From Candidatus Latescibacterota bacterium (GTDB lineage Bacteria; Latescibacterota; UBA2968; UBA8231): a DNA stretch of 23,871 nucleotides. This document shows positions 6,667 to 14,109 of this stretch, one piece after another (the stretch's first letter is position 1; every line of letters begins with the position of its first letter). The notes beneath the pieces are model-generated. The model worked only from the letters and a program-made list of their open reading frames with translations, did not search any database and had not been told where the DNA came from. Position numbers and translations under genes: made by a program. The DNA lies in assembly GCA_022826515.1 (NCBI GenBank), contig JAJDUT010000084.1, positions 1-23,871 of the forward strand, written 5' to 3'.

Positions 6667-8998
6667 CCATCGGGCGGCATAACCCATATCCCCGGAAGCG
6701 ACCCGCCCCCACGATCACCGGCCCGCGTACCGGCTCGTCAAAGACGATTACCGCGTGGTTATGGCTCCGTCGCCCGCCGCCGTTCTTGCGCACCAGTTGC
6801 GGATACTCCCTCGCATGGAGGACGCCCTCAATCAGCGAAACCGGGTGCAGCAACACCTCGCGTGGGCGCGGCAGACCAATGTGCAGACACGCATCTTTCA
6901 CGCTCTCAGCCGCCCGCTCCCATTTGTCCTTGCCATCGAAATGCCGGTTCAGTACCACTGGAGTCACACTCGCCCAAACGCACGATTCCTGTGTCCAAGT
7001 ATCCGGGTCGAGGTTTTTCGGCGGACGTTCGCGGGTTTCCAGTTCAATAGCGCACTCGAACCACTGGCCATCGAACAACGGATGTTCACGCGGCAATCCG
7101 GTAGCCGAATCGCGCAGGAACGGTTCGAGGCAATGCCCGGCCTCCTGCTGATCCAAGCCCGTCGGCAAAACCAGAGCCAAACCCATAATGCGACCATCTG
7201 CATGTTCCGCACCGACGAAAGGGAGCGGAGTCAATGCCAGATGAGGGTCGGCAGTGGGCGTTCCGTTCAGGTGATGGCCGCTAAACCATTCCGGCGGTGG
7301 TTGTTCGGGACACTCTTTCATCAATAAGCCGCGTAGGGCCGCCGTGAGCTTGAGCGTCGCCGGTAGAGACACGCGCTTGCCTTTGATGCCGAGGACAACG
7401 AACCGAGAGTCGAAAACCGAGCTGGGAACTTCGGAGACCTTATCTTTCGGGGGCCTATCGTATCCCTGCCAACGGCCCGGCACCGGGCGCAGGCTCACGG
7501 GTTCCCCATCGGGAAAACGGTCTTCCAAACGCGCTTTCATTTCCTTGATATATTGTCTTTGCTCGCGAGGACTTCGCGCGTGACTTCGGCTACCTCCTTC
7601 GCGCATTGCCGCAGCAAGTCGATTTCGGATGGTGTCAACATCCGGGGAGCGGGCGAGGTACCGAGCTTCTGAGTTAGTAAGGCAATCGAAGGAGTGGCCG
7701 AAGTGCGTCTTCCACCATCTTTCGAAGTCTGATCCGTGCTTTTGTCGGAGTTCATGCAGTTGCTCCTGTGAGGGATTTAGTTTGGCAGAGTAGGGTTTGC
7801 CGGTCAGCGCAATGGCCCCGACGACCTTTCCTCCCTGTTTCTCAATCCAGCCGCGCAGATTCGCCAGTGTGCCGCCTTGACCGACGAAATCGTCCACCAT
7901 CACGTGTTCGCGTTCCTTCTCAACGGTTCCTTCAAATGCAGCTTGCCGAGCGAGTCGGCCATATCCGTCAGCACCCGTGTGGCGTACCACATTGGCCTGC
8001 GCGACAGTGGTATCAAACGGGACACCCAAGCGTTCGCTCAGCAGTTCTGCCAAGGAAGAAGGGATCGCATTGAAGCCTTGCTCGTAGGCATTGGCGCATA
8101 TCAGCACGGGGTCCCCGCTTTCGCTGACCTCGGCGATCAGTGCCCGCACCGCAGCGATTCCCGCTTCGTCAACCAAGCTGCTGACCAGATTTGCCGCAGC
8201 CTCAGCATCACCTCTTGCTTTCGCGCTGGGATATTCGGGATGCTGCTTCGTTTGGGACTCGCCAGCCAGCAAAACCACATCCGCGAATGCCTCCCAAGGC
8301 ACCCTTGGCGGTTGTTTCATCGCCTTGCGGTCCGCCTTAGCTTGTTCAATCTCACTGCTAAGATCGTGGTAGGCGATCCATGCGGCGCGGTTCATGCGCG
8401 TTTCCAACATCTGCAAGCGCCCAGGGCTCGTTACGCGCAGTCGCTGACGGGCGACGCCAGCCACCGGAATCCACACGGGCGGCGGCGGCTTGGCTTCCAG
8501 CCACATTTGCACAAAGGAAGCCGAATGTCCCACATGGGTAACTTTGGCGGCCAGCCGTTCCAATGCGGCGCGATGAGTACCTAATTCGGCCTCTGGCCAA
8601 ATCAGATGTACGGTCGGGTCGTGAGGAATAACAACCGGAAAACCACGGGGCTGTCGCGACCGGTACTCTGGAAGCTGGGCGAGTCCGGCATCCTTTAGTT
8701 TGTTCAGGTCTCCGCTAGTAGGCACCTTGCGACTGAGGCTCGCGTCGTTGACGGGCACATAGCTAACAACAGCGGCGCGGCTGTCCGCATCAGAGGCGGC
8801 AATCGCAGGGGGCGGCAAGGCTTCAAGCCAGCGCAGGGCCTCGCCTTCGGCGGAATCTTCGTCGGTCTCAAACCAAGCTGCCGCCAACGCCATGAACACC
8901 CGATCTGGATGCGGCGGCCATTCGGCTTGCTCCTTTCGCGCCCCGTCCGCCGCTGCCATGGACCATCCATTCAGGTAATGGACGCCAAGAGAGAACAT
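6653..8998 (-). CDS. csb2: Csb2 (Cas5-Cas6 fusion) carrying an inserted phosphoribosyltransferase domain
   Basis: The protein is 781 residues; its ATG overlaps the csb1 stop by one base (TGATG). Residues 1 to about 210 are the Cas5-like half (PPHPDRVFMALAAAW; VTHVGHSASFVQMWLE; LRVTSPGRLQMLE). Residues from about 500 to 781 are the rest of Csb2 (PVPGRWQGYDRP; LTAALRGLLM; PPPEWFSGH; LPFVGAEHADG), ending in the Cas6-type glycine-rich loop GAGRFRGYG (764-772). In ordinary Csb2 these halves are nearly contiguous. Here residues 235-480 form a type I phosphoribosyltransferase, with GFNAIPSSLAELL (308-320), NVVRHTGADGYGRLA (336-350) and PRPP loop VMVDDFVGQGGT (366-377). The Csb2 halves should cap the crRNA 5' end and cut repeats. 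The role of the insert is unknown. The frame is open throughout. Confidence 0.9.
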   Translation of the reverse strand: MFSLGVHYLNGWSMAAADGARKEQAEWPPHPDRVFMALAAAWFETDEDSAEGEALRWLEALPPPAIAASDADSRAAVVSYVPVNDASLSRKVPTSGDLNKLKDAGLAQLPEYRSRQPRGFPVVIPHDPTVHLIWPEAELGTHRAALERLAAKVTHVGHSASFVQMWLEAKPPPPVWIPVAGVARQRLRVTSPGRLQMLETRMNRAAWIAYHDLSSEIEQAKADRKAMKQPPRVPWEAFADVVLLAGESQTKQHPEYPSAKARGDAEAAANLVSSLVDEAGIAAVRALIAEVSESGDPVLICANAYEQGFNAIPSSLAELLSERLGVPFDTTVAQANVVRHTGADGYGRLARQAAFEGTVEKEREHVMVDDFVGQGGTLANLRGWIEKQGGKVVGAIALTGKPYSAKLNPSQEQLHELRQKHGSDFERWWKTHFGHSFDCLTNSEARYLARSPDVDTIRNRLAAAMREGGSRSHARSPREQRQYIKEMKARLEDRFPDGEPVSLRPVPGRWQGYDRPPKDKVSEVPSSVFDSRFVVLGIKGKRVSLPATLKLTAALRGLLMKECPEQPPPEWFSGHHLNGTPTADPHLALTPLPFVGAEHADGRIMGLALVLPTGLDQQEAGHCLEPFLRDSATGLPREHPLFDGQWFECAIELETRERPPKNLDPDTWTQESCVWASVTPVVLNRHFDGKDKWERAAESVKDACLHIGLPRPREVLLHPVSLIEGVLHAREYPQLVRKNGGGRRSHNHAVIVFDEPVRGPVIVGAGRFRGYGLCRPMDEKG
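7559..8296 (-). other. Phosphoribosyltransferase domain inserted in csb2
   Basis: This marks the DNA encoding residues 235-480 of Csb2. The order of elements is that of a free-standing bacterial type I PRTase. A lead-in (VPWEAFADVVLLAG, AEAAANLVSSLVDEAG) is followed by a core strand PVLICANAYEQGFNAIP and the flexible-loop region. The signature DD-x4-GGT (D369, D370, GGT 375-377) is encoded at 7906-7856. A strand VVGAIALTGKPYSAKL follows, then a helical tail with RWWKTHFGHSFDCLT and YLARSPDVDTIRNRL. The two aspartates and the GGT bind the PRPP ribose and phosphate in known PRTases and are intact here. Which base, if any, is used cannot be told. Confidence 0.85.
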
Positions 8999-10206
8999 CA
9001 GTCTTCCCCTTCTCCCGATGTACTAGCCAATTCCTGGCTGCGCCGAACCAGTTCAATAAGCTCGGGCGATGGGGTCAACTCAATTTCGTCCTCCCACGGT
9101 AGTCCCGCGTTTTTCACCTCGGCAATGGCCGCTGCCAACAGTTTCAGCGCATCTTCGGGACTAAGTTCAAATTCCCGTGGCGGTTCTCCGGGACGGTCGA
9201 GCAGTTCCCACACAGGTTCTTGTTCAGCGAAAAGCTGGCAGCGAGAGCGAAGGTCTGTATCGATCCTCGCTAGAGTACCAGCGGCAATGCCCAAGGCGGC
9301 CAGTGCGGTACGTGCCGCGAGGTCGGTATCGTGGTTAGAGTCAGCGGCACCGTTGAGGGGAAAACGGAGGCGACGCAAGACGGTCAAAGACAAGGTTGTA
9401 GTTTGCCGGGCCTTGGAGATGGTGAATCCTCCTTCCTCAATACTCGTTAATATGTTTCCATGATTCGCTTCCGATGGCCTTCCCGTCTTTTTGAGTTTCT
9501 TGCTGCTGTCCTTCTTATCTAAGGTCCAGTCGGGTGTGTCACTGCTTTTAGACTTGCGTTCGTAGAGCGTAGCCGAATCGCGCATGATTGACGCTGGATC
9601 AATACGGATAGCTGTTTTCTTCCCCACTACTACATCATACCCCATGATCTCCGACACTACCGCCCGCTGAAACTTGCACCCTGCACCGCCACGAGGCCCG
9701 GTCGAGTCCCACAGCCCGAATATCAAGGCGGTCGGACACAAGCCAAATAGGCCAGTGGCATTCCGCACCTCCGCAGTGTCGAGTATTCGACCTTTCTCCG
9801 ACTTGCGGAAAATCGTGCCATCGAGCATGCTATCGCGAAATAGCGCATCTGCGACGCGATGCGGTGCCTCCAAGCTGGTCACTGAGAACTTCTTGAGCAG
9901 TTCCAGTTCCTCCTGATCGAAGCGCGTTACTAGCAGAGGAAGCTGTACCGTTCCAGCCCGGTGCGCCTCCAGCAGCGCCAATTCCATGCGGTTGGCTTGG
10001 GACTGCACAGAGTCTAAGAGAACGCACTGTCGAACCTCGCCGGTAGCGGGATCAATGCGCTCCTCGGTGGCGTATTTGCCGCCTTCATAGGTCGGCGGAA
10101 AAACCTTGTCGCCGGGGCCTCCTGCCGGCTGATAGTCGGTCACACACCGGAACGCCGCCGCCGTCCCACCGACCACATCTTTCAAGGTCTTTAGATCAAT
10201 CGTCAT
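8998..10206 (-). CDS. csb1: Csb1 (Cas7-like backbone of the type I-G effector)
   Basis: The 402-residue protein starts at ATG 10206 behind the Shine-Dalgarno-like GAGGA nine bases upstream. It matches Csb1 (GSU0053 family) along its length. Recognisable segments are TAAAFRCVTDYQPAGG and VFPPTYEGGKYATEERI near the N-terminus, LLDSVQSQANRMELALLE around residue 65, and a conserved middle with GLCPTALIFGLWDSTGPRGG. Known role: copies of this RAMP protein polymerise along the crRNA spacer to form the effector backbone. It is the first cas gene of the operon, 55 nt after the stop of the VOC gene on the same strand. No good promoter is visible in that gap, so read-through from the VOC promoter is possible. 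Confidence 0.9.
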   Translation of the reverse strand: MTIDLKTLKDVVGGTAAAFRCVTDYQPAGGPGDKVFPPTYEGGKYATEERIDPATGEVRQCVLLDSVQSQANRMELALLEAHRAGTVQLPLLVTRFDQEELELLKKFSVTSLEAPHRVADALFRDSMLDGTIFRKSEKGRILDTAEVRNATGLFGLCPTALIFGLWDSTGPRGGAGCKFQRAVVSEIMGYDVVVGKKTAIRIDPASIMRDSATLYERKSKSSDTPDWTLDKKDSSKKLKKTGRPSEANHGNILTSIEEGGFTISKARQTTTLSLTVLRRLRFPLNGAADSNHDTDLAARTALAALGIAAGTLARIDTDLRSRCQLFAEQEPVWELLDRPGEPPREFELSPEDALKLLAAAIAEVKNAGLPWEDEIELTPSPELIELVRRSQELASTSGEGED

Positions 10207-10261
10207 AGTCTATCCTCGTTTGTTTTCGCTGCGTCTTGCCGCAACTGTGATTAACATCCGT

Positions 10262-10783
10262 TTAATGGTGTCCTTCCTCACTCTCATCATGCTCTTCCTC
10301 ACCCTCATCATCCCCTTCCTCGCTAGGCGGCCCGCCAATCCGCAAAACATGCCCATCCAAGTCCTCCACTAGCATCTCCCGCGCCCCCCAAGGCTCGTCA
10401 ACAGGCTCCTTCTTTACGTTCGCCCCCGCTGCCGCGTACTCCTCGTGCAACTTGTCAACATCGCCGACGTTGTAGTAGATCCACACAGGCCGGGCACCCT
10501 GCGAATTCTCAGCGAGAAAGACGTGCACCTCGCCATTGGATATGGAGGCAAAGGTCTTGTCCTCCTCCTCGGCGGGCCAATCCCAGTCCTTGTTGAAACC
10601 TAAGACCGAAGTGTAGTGCTCAATACTTGCCTCGACGCTTGCGACGTTCAGAATCGGCGTCATCGCGGTGAACGCCGTGGGCCCGTGACCATTGTCGTGC
10701 TCTTCGTGGGCGTCGGCGATAGAGCTAACGCCGACGGCGATTCCTGCTACTACTACTGCTGCGGCCATGCTGCGACCTCTCAT
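10262..10783 (-). CDS. Secreted VOC-superfamily (glyoxalase-like) protein with His/acidic tails
   Basis: The 173-residue protein starts at ATG 10783, chosen because GGAGG lies five bases upstream and a signal peptide follows at once (MRGRSMAAAVVVAGIAVGV, cut near ADAH). The mature protein has one VOC module pair: TPILNVASVEASIEHYTSVLGF, then EVHVFLAEN, VWIYYNVGDVDKLHEEYAAAGA and EDLDGHVLRIGG. The final position that is often a metal-binding Glu in glyoxalases is Arg here, so classic glyoxalase chemistry is doubtful. The ends are rich in His, Glu and Asp (AHEEHDNGHG; EEHDESEEGHH), which suggests metal binding in the periplasm. Its promoter is in the repeat at 10827-10886. It precedes csb1, but no functional link is evident. 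Confidence 0.8.
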   Translation of the reverse strand: MRGRSMAAAVVVAGIAVGVSSIADAHEEHDNGHGPTAFTAMTPILNVASVEASIEHYTSVLGFNKDWDWPAEEEDKTFASISNGEVHVFLAENSQGARPVWIYYNVGDVDKLHEEYAAAGANVKKEPVDEPWGAREMLVEDLDGHVLRIGGPPSEEGDDEGEEEHDESEEGHH

Positions 10784-10823
10784 GGTTTTCCTCCTGTGGG
10801 TGGGTTCAATGCGGTAAAATTCG

Positions 10824-10852
10824 ATTGTAGCGAGCGCGTCGAACCCGGTCAA
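10824..10852 (-). promoter_or_regulatory. Sigma-70-type promoter of the VOC gene
   Basis: On the minus strand, -35 TTGACC (10852-10847) and -10 TACAAT (10829-10824) are separated by exactly 17 bases. A start near 10817 would leave a leader of about 34 nt before the ATG at 10783. It lies inside the repeat shared with the region upstream of the AAA-ATPase gene. Confidence 0.65.
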
Positions 10853-10886
10853 TGGCGACAGCCACCCCCGGCGCGAAGATGTTGGA
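10827..10886. repeat. Copy A of a ~60-bp promoter-bearing repeat
   Basis: It matches copy B (12528-12588) at about 50 of 60 positions in direct orientation. The cores GCGTCGAACCCGGTCAA and GCGCGAAGAT are identical. The two copies bracket the AAA-ATPase gene. Confidence 0.75.
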
Positions 10887-10925
10887 AACGATCCATCAGT
10901 CGGCTCAGAACCAGCCGGCCCCGCT

Positions 10926-12473
10926 TCATGCTCGCTCGACGTCAAAGGTCGCCAAGTTGCGCTCATCCTTGCTGAACTCTACGCCAATCAGGTAAATCGG
11001 CTGCCCCAAACCGCGATACTTGTCCGCGTAGCGCCGCTCCTTCAACTGCGCCATCGCCGCACCCGCAGACGACAGCTCGACTACCTTGAACTCGAACAGA
11101 TAGACGTTGTCGTTGAACAAAACCGCCATGTCCAAGCGGCCATGGCTGATGCTGTCCTCCACCCTGATGTCCAGTCCCAACGCGGCGAAATAGGAATAAA
11201 ACACGCTGGCGTAGTACCCCTCGTAACCGGCGATGTCGTTGTTGTTATACCACTCGTAGGGAATGCTGGCGAAAAAGGCGTGGAACAGCGTCTTCAGCCC
11301 GGCGAAATCGTTGGCTTCCAGCAGCCGGTAGAGCCGCACGCTGTTGGCCATCTGCCGCGTCGAGTCCTTCACCAAATAACGCAGTAAGCTACGGTTCAGA
11401 CTCTGCCGTACCTCCCGGTTGGGATAGCCGAGGCGATAGAGCTTCATACCGCCGAGGTTCTCTTCTTCCGTTATCGTCAGGTACCCGGTCTGGAACAGCA
11501 GCGCCTCGGTGGCCATGTCGTCCACATCGAAGGTGGAAAGCAGTTCGCTGCTGCCCAGCATATTTTCCAGTTCTAGGGAGCTCACCCGACGCTTGAACAG
11601 GGTTTCGACTAGGAATGTCGGCGTACCGGTTTCAAACCACCAAGCACCAAACTTGCGCTTGTCGAACAGCAGCAGGATATCAAAGGGGTTGTACACCTTC
11701 TCGTCGCCCCGCCAACGGTAGCCGTTGTACCAGTCGCGGACCTGGTCCCGGTCCAAACCGGGGAGTTCTGGTGCGAACACGGTATCCAAGTCCGCGTCGG
11801 TGTAGCCGCAGATAGCTGAGTAGCGGGGATCTAGGGTGATGTCGATCAGGTTGTTGAGGCCGGAGAAGGGGCCGGCCATAGAGAACTTGCTCACTCCGGC
11901 GAGGAAGGTGAAACAGACATGGGCGTCGCTGTCCTTGACGCCCGAGAACAGCCCGCGCAGAAAGTTGCGGTTGGCGCGGGCGATCTCGGGCGTCTCCAAG
12001 GCATCGAGAATCGGCTTGTCGTACTCGTCGAGCAGCACGGCCACCCGCTGGCCACTCTGTTGATGCAAGACCTGCACTAGGTGGCGAAAGCGGGCCGAAG
12101 CCTCCGCGTACGGCGAGGTCACGCCCGCTTCCACCTCGATGGCGTCCAACTGCGCGGCCACGTCGTTGAGCAGGGCGTCTGGCTCGTGAAAGCTCGCGCT
12201 GCTGAAATCGAGCCGCACAACCGGATACCGCCGCGACCAATCCCAGTGATCGCGTATGTACAGCCCCGCAAACAGCGACTCGTTGCCCTCGAACAATTCC
12301 TTGAGCGTGTCGAGAAACAGGCTCTTGCCAAAGCGCCGTGGACGCGACAGAAAGTAGTGCTTGCCTTCGTCGAACAGCCGGCGTATGTGGGCCGTTTTAT
12401 CGACGTAGTAGCAATCCTCCTCGCGGATCTCGCGGAAGGTCTGAATGCCAATGGGCAGTCTGCGTTTGGTCAT
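10926..12473 (-). CDS. AAA-ATPase-like / PD-(D/E)XK nuclease family protein (DUF1703 type)
   Basis: This 515-residue protein has the usual length for the family. The N-terminus LPIGIQTFREIREEDCYYVDKT is the typical opening, followed by the modified Walker A SRPRRFGKS (43-51) and Walker B LLDEYD (147-152). The C-terminal nuclease fold carries RLDMAVLF and LFEFKVV, giving D448 and E461-x-K463, the PD-(D/E)XK catalytic pattern. These proteins are common in multiple copies in marine and host-associated bacteria. They are suspected to be selfish or defence-related, but no reaction is established. The gene sits between two copies of a promoter-bearing repeat and between the immune and catabolic blocks. 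GGAG lies 11 bases before the ATG. It is divergent from the sulfatase. Confidence 0.85.
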   Translation of the reverse strand: MTKRRLPIGIQTFREIREEDCYYVDKTAHIRRLFDEGKHYFLSRPRRFGKSLFLDTLKELFEGNESLFAGLYIRDHWDWSRRYPVVRLDFSSASFHEPDALLNDVAAQLDAIEVEAGVTSPYAEASARFRHLVQVLHQQSGQRVAVLLDEYDKPILDALETPEIARANRNFLRGLFSGVKDSDAHVCFTFLAGVSKFSMAGPFSGLNNLIDITLDPRYSAICGYTDADLDTVFAPELPGLDRDQVRDWYNGYRWRGDEKVYNPFDILLLFDKRKFGAWWFETGTPTFLVETLFKRRVSSLELENMLGSSELLSTFDVDDMATEALLFQTGYLTITEEENLGGMKLYRLGYPNREVRQSLNRSLLRYLVKDSTRQMANSVRLYRLLEANDFAGLKTLFHAFFASIPYEWYNNNDIAGYEGYYASVFYSYFAALGLDIRVEDSISHGRLDMAVLFNDNVYLFEFKVVELSSAGAAMAQLKERRYADKYRGLGQPIYLIGVEFSKDERNLATFDVERA

Positions 12474-12524
12474 GGCGTGCGTTACTCCAGACAGAGGATC
12501 CGATTCTATTCCTTCAGATTGGCC

Positions 12525-12553
12525 AAAGTACCGAGTGCGTCGAACCCGGTCAA
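12525..12553 (-). promoter_or_regulatory. Promoter of the AAA-ATPase/nuclease gene
   Basis: On the minus strand, -35 TTGACC (12553-12548), 17 bases, then -10 TACTTT (12530-12525). The box, spacing and intervening GGGTTCGACGC are the same as in copy A, with a weaker -10. The predicted leader to ATG 12473 is about 45 nt. Confidence 0.5.
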
Positions 12554-12588
12554 CATTGACAGCCGCCCCCCAGCGCGAAGATATTGAA
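12528..12588. repeat. Copy B of the ~60-bp promoter-bearing repeat
   Basis: This is a direct repeat of 10827-10886, about 1.7 kb away, placed in the divergent gap between the AAA-ATPase gene and the sulfatase. The main difference is a 4-base block (CATT here, TGGC in copy A) that creates TTGACA on the plus strand here. Confidence 0.75.
12556..12585 (+). promoter_or_regulatory. Possible promoter of the sulfatase
   Basis: TTGACA (12556-12561) and GATATT (12580-12585) are separated by 18 bases on the plus strand, inside copy B, about 35 bases before the sulfatase GTG. With the minus-strand boxes in the same repeat this would make a bidirectional promoter. Confidence 0.4.
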
Positions 12589-12619
12589 GGCTGTTCATCC
12601 CCAACTCAGGAGACGCTCC

Positions 12620-13957
12620 GTGCCCAACAAACCGCCCAATGTCGTCCTCGTCTTCGCCGACCAATGGCGCGCCCAAGCCTTTGGCTACGCCGGCGACCCC
12701 AACGTGCAAACCCCCAACTTAGACGCCCTAGCGCACCGCAGCGTCAACTGCACCCACGCGGTGTCCGGCTGCTCGGTGTGCTCACCGGCACGAGCCTCAC
12801 TCCTGACCGGTCAATACCCTCTCACACACGGCGTCTTCGTCAACGACGTAGAGCTAGGCCAAGACGCCACGAGCATCGCGCAGGCTTTCAGGGCGGGCGG
12901 CTACGACACGGCCTATATCGGCAAGTGGCACGTCAATGGCCGCGGCCGCTCTAGCTACATCCCGCCCGAGCGGCGGCAGGGCTTTGAGTACTGGAAGGTG
13001 CTCGAATGCACTCATAACTACAACCATTCCGCGTACTATACCGGCGCCTCGGACGAGCAGCTCGTGTGGGAAGGCTACGACGCCTTGGCCCAGACCCGCG
13101 ATGCCCAGGCGTATCTGCGCGATCGCGGCGACAAACCCTTCTTACTCGTCCTATCGTGGGGGCCGCCGCACGCCCCTTATCACACAGCCCCGGAAGAGTA
13201 CCAAGCCCTGTACGATCCAGCCGCTATCGCCCTGCGGCCCAACGTGCCACCCGACTGGGTCGAAAACGCGCGACAGTGGCTCGCCGGATACTATGCCCAT
13301 TGTACGGCCTTGGACGACTGCGTCGGCATGTTGCTCCAGACCCTACAAGAGGAAGAACTGGAGCAAGAAACGATCTTTCTGTTCTTTTCGGATCACGGCG
13401 ACATGCTCGGCTCACAGGGCATGGACAAAAAGCAAAAGCCCTTTGAAGAGTCCATCCGCGTCCCGTTCCTGCTGCGCTATCCGGGGATGGGTACCGCCGA
13501 GTTCGACGCGCTGATCGACCTGCCGGACATTATGCCGACCCTGTTGGGCCTGTGCGACCTACCGATTCCTTCCACCGTGGAGGGCATCGACTTTTCCGAG
13601 TACCTACAAGGCGGCCCAGACCCCTCGGACGGTGCCGCACTCTTGCAGTGCCCCCATCCCTTCGGACAGTGGTGGACTGGCGTCGGCGGCCGATCCTACC
13701 GGGGCCTGCGCACCCGCCGCCACACGTACGTCCGCGCCCTAGAGGGGCCGTGGCTGCTCTACGACAACGAGGCCGATCCCTTCCAGCAGGACAACCTCGT
13801 CGGCCAGCCCGGCCAGCAAGACTTGCTCGATGAATTAGACGCGGCCCTCACGCGCCGTCTCGCGGCAGCCGACGACCTCTTCCTCCCCGGCCCAGCCTAT
13901 CTCGCGCACCGGGGATACCAAGTAGATGCCCGCGGCACTGTGCCTTATACTAACTGA
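12620..13957 (+). CDS. Sulfatase (arylsulfatase/alkaline phosphatase superfamily)
   Basis: The 445-residue protein starts at GTG 12620, seven bases after GGAG. An upstream in-frame TTG at 12584 lacks a ribosome site. The N-terminus NVVLVFADQWRAQAFGY holds the first metal ligands (D14, Q15). The active-site motif C54-S-P-A-R58 in CSVCSPARASLLTG is the C-x-P-x-R signature whose Cys is converted to formylglycine. YIGKWH and the metal motif FFSDHGDMLGSQGMDKK follow. These enzymes hydrolyse sulfate esters; the substrate is unknown. No clear signal peptide is present, so it is probably cytoplasmic. No formylglycine-generating enzyme gene is in the window. It heads a plus-strand series with a solute-binding protein and an oxidoreductase. 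Confidence 0.92.
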   Translation: MPNKPPNVVLVFADQWRAQAFGYAGDPNVQTPNLDALAHRSVNCTHAVSGCSVCSPARASLLTGQYPLTHGVFVNDVELGQDATSIAQAFRAGGYDTAYIGKWHVNGRGRSSYIPPERRQGFEYWKVLECTHNYNHSAYYTGASDEQLVWEGYDALAQTRDAQAYLRDRGDKPFLLVLSWGPPHAPYHTAPEEYQALYDPAAIALRPNVPPDWVENARQWLAGYYAHCTALDDCVGMLLQTLQEEELEQETIFLFFSDHGDMLGSQGMDKKQKPFEESIRVPFLLRYPGMGTAEFDALIDLPDIMPTLLGLCDLPIPSTVEGIDFSEYLQGGPDPSDGAALLQCPHPFGQWWTGVGGRSYRGLRTRRHTYVRALEGPWLLYDNEADPFQQDNLVGQPGQQDLLDELDAALTRRLAAADDLFLPGPAYLAHRGYQVDARGTVPYTN

Positions 13958-13999
13958 CTGACTTCTGCGGCCTCCGCCGGGGCAGACCCGTCTGGGGTC

Positions 14000-14019
14000 A
14001 TTCTCGCGCAAGCGGGAAT
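14000..14019. repeat. REP-like hairpin between sulfatase and solute-binding protein
   Basis: ATTCTCGC-GCAA-GCGGGAAT forms an 8-bp stem with one G-T pair and a GNRA-type loop. It lies within GGTCATTC...GGGAATCCAG, a sequence type that recurs as dispersed intergenic hairpins in many bacterial genomes. No T-run follows, so it is not a standard terminator. Only one copy was seen in this window. Confidence 0.5.
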
Positions 14020-14109
14020 CCAGCCTTGCACACGATGCGGACTTCAGCGAGACTACGGCGTATGCAGTCGAGGCGTCGCCCTTTCGCTTCACTCATCTAG
14101 GAGCACAAC

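Noticed and set aside
8069..8076. ATTGAAGC inside csb2
   Set aside because: Only the 8-nt handle plus one or two bases match, the orientation is opposite to the array, and no stem arms flank it. Expected by chance at this length.
10838..10850. The repeat core resembles a tRNA T-arm (GGGTTCGACGC on the minus strand)
   Set aside because: No anticodon arm, D-arm or acceptor stem surrounds either copy. The -35/-10 boxes explain the conserved sequence better.
11514..11523. Ten-base matches between the mini-array spacer and the AAA-ATPase gene, and another with the binding-protein gene near 14188-14197
   Set aside because: Matches of 10 bases inside coding sequence are not far from chance and do not extend. 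No supported self-target.
11680..12240. 186-codon open frame on the minus strand overlapping the AAA-ATPase gene in another frame
   Set aside because: Arg/Ala/Pro-rich shadow translation with no recognisable domain inside a confident gene.
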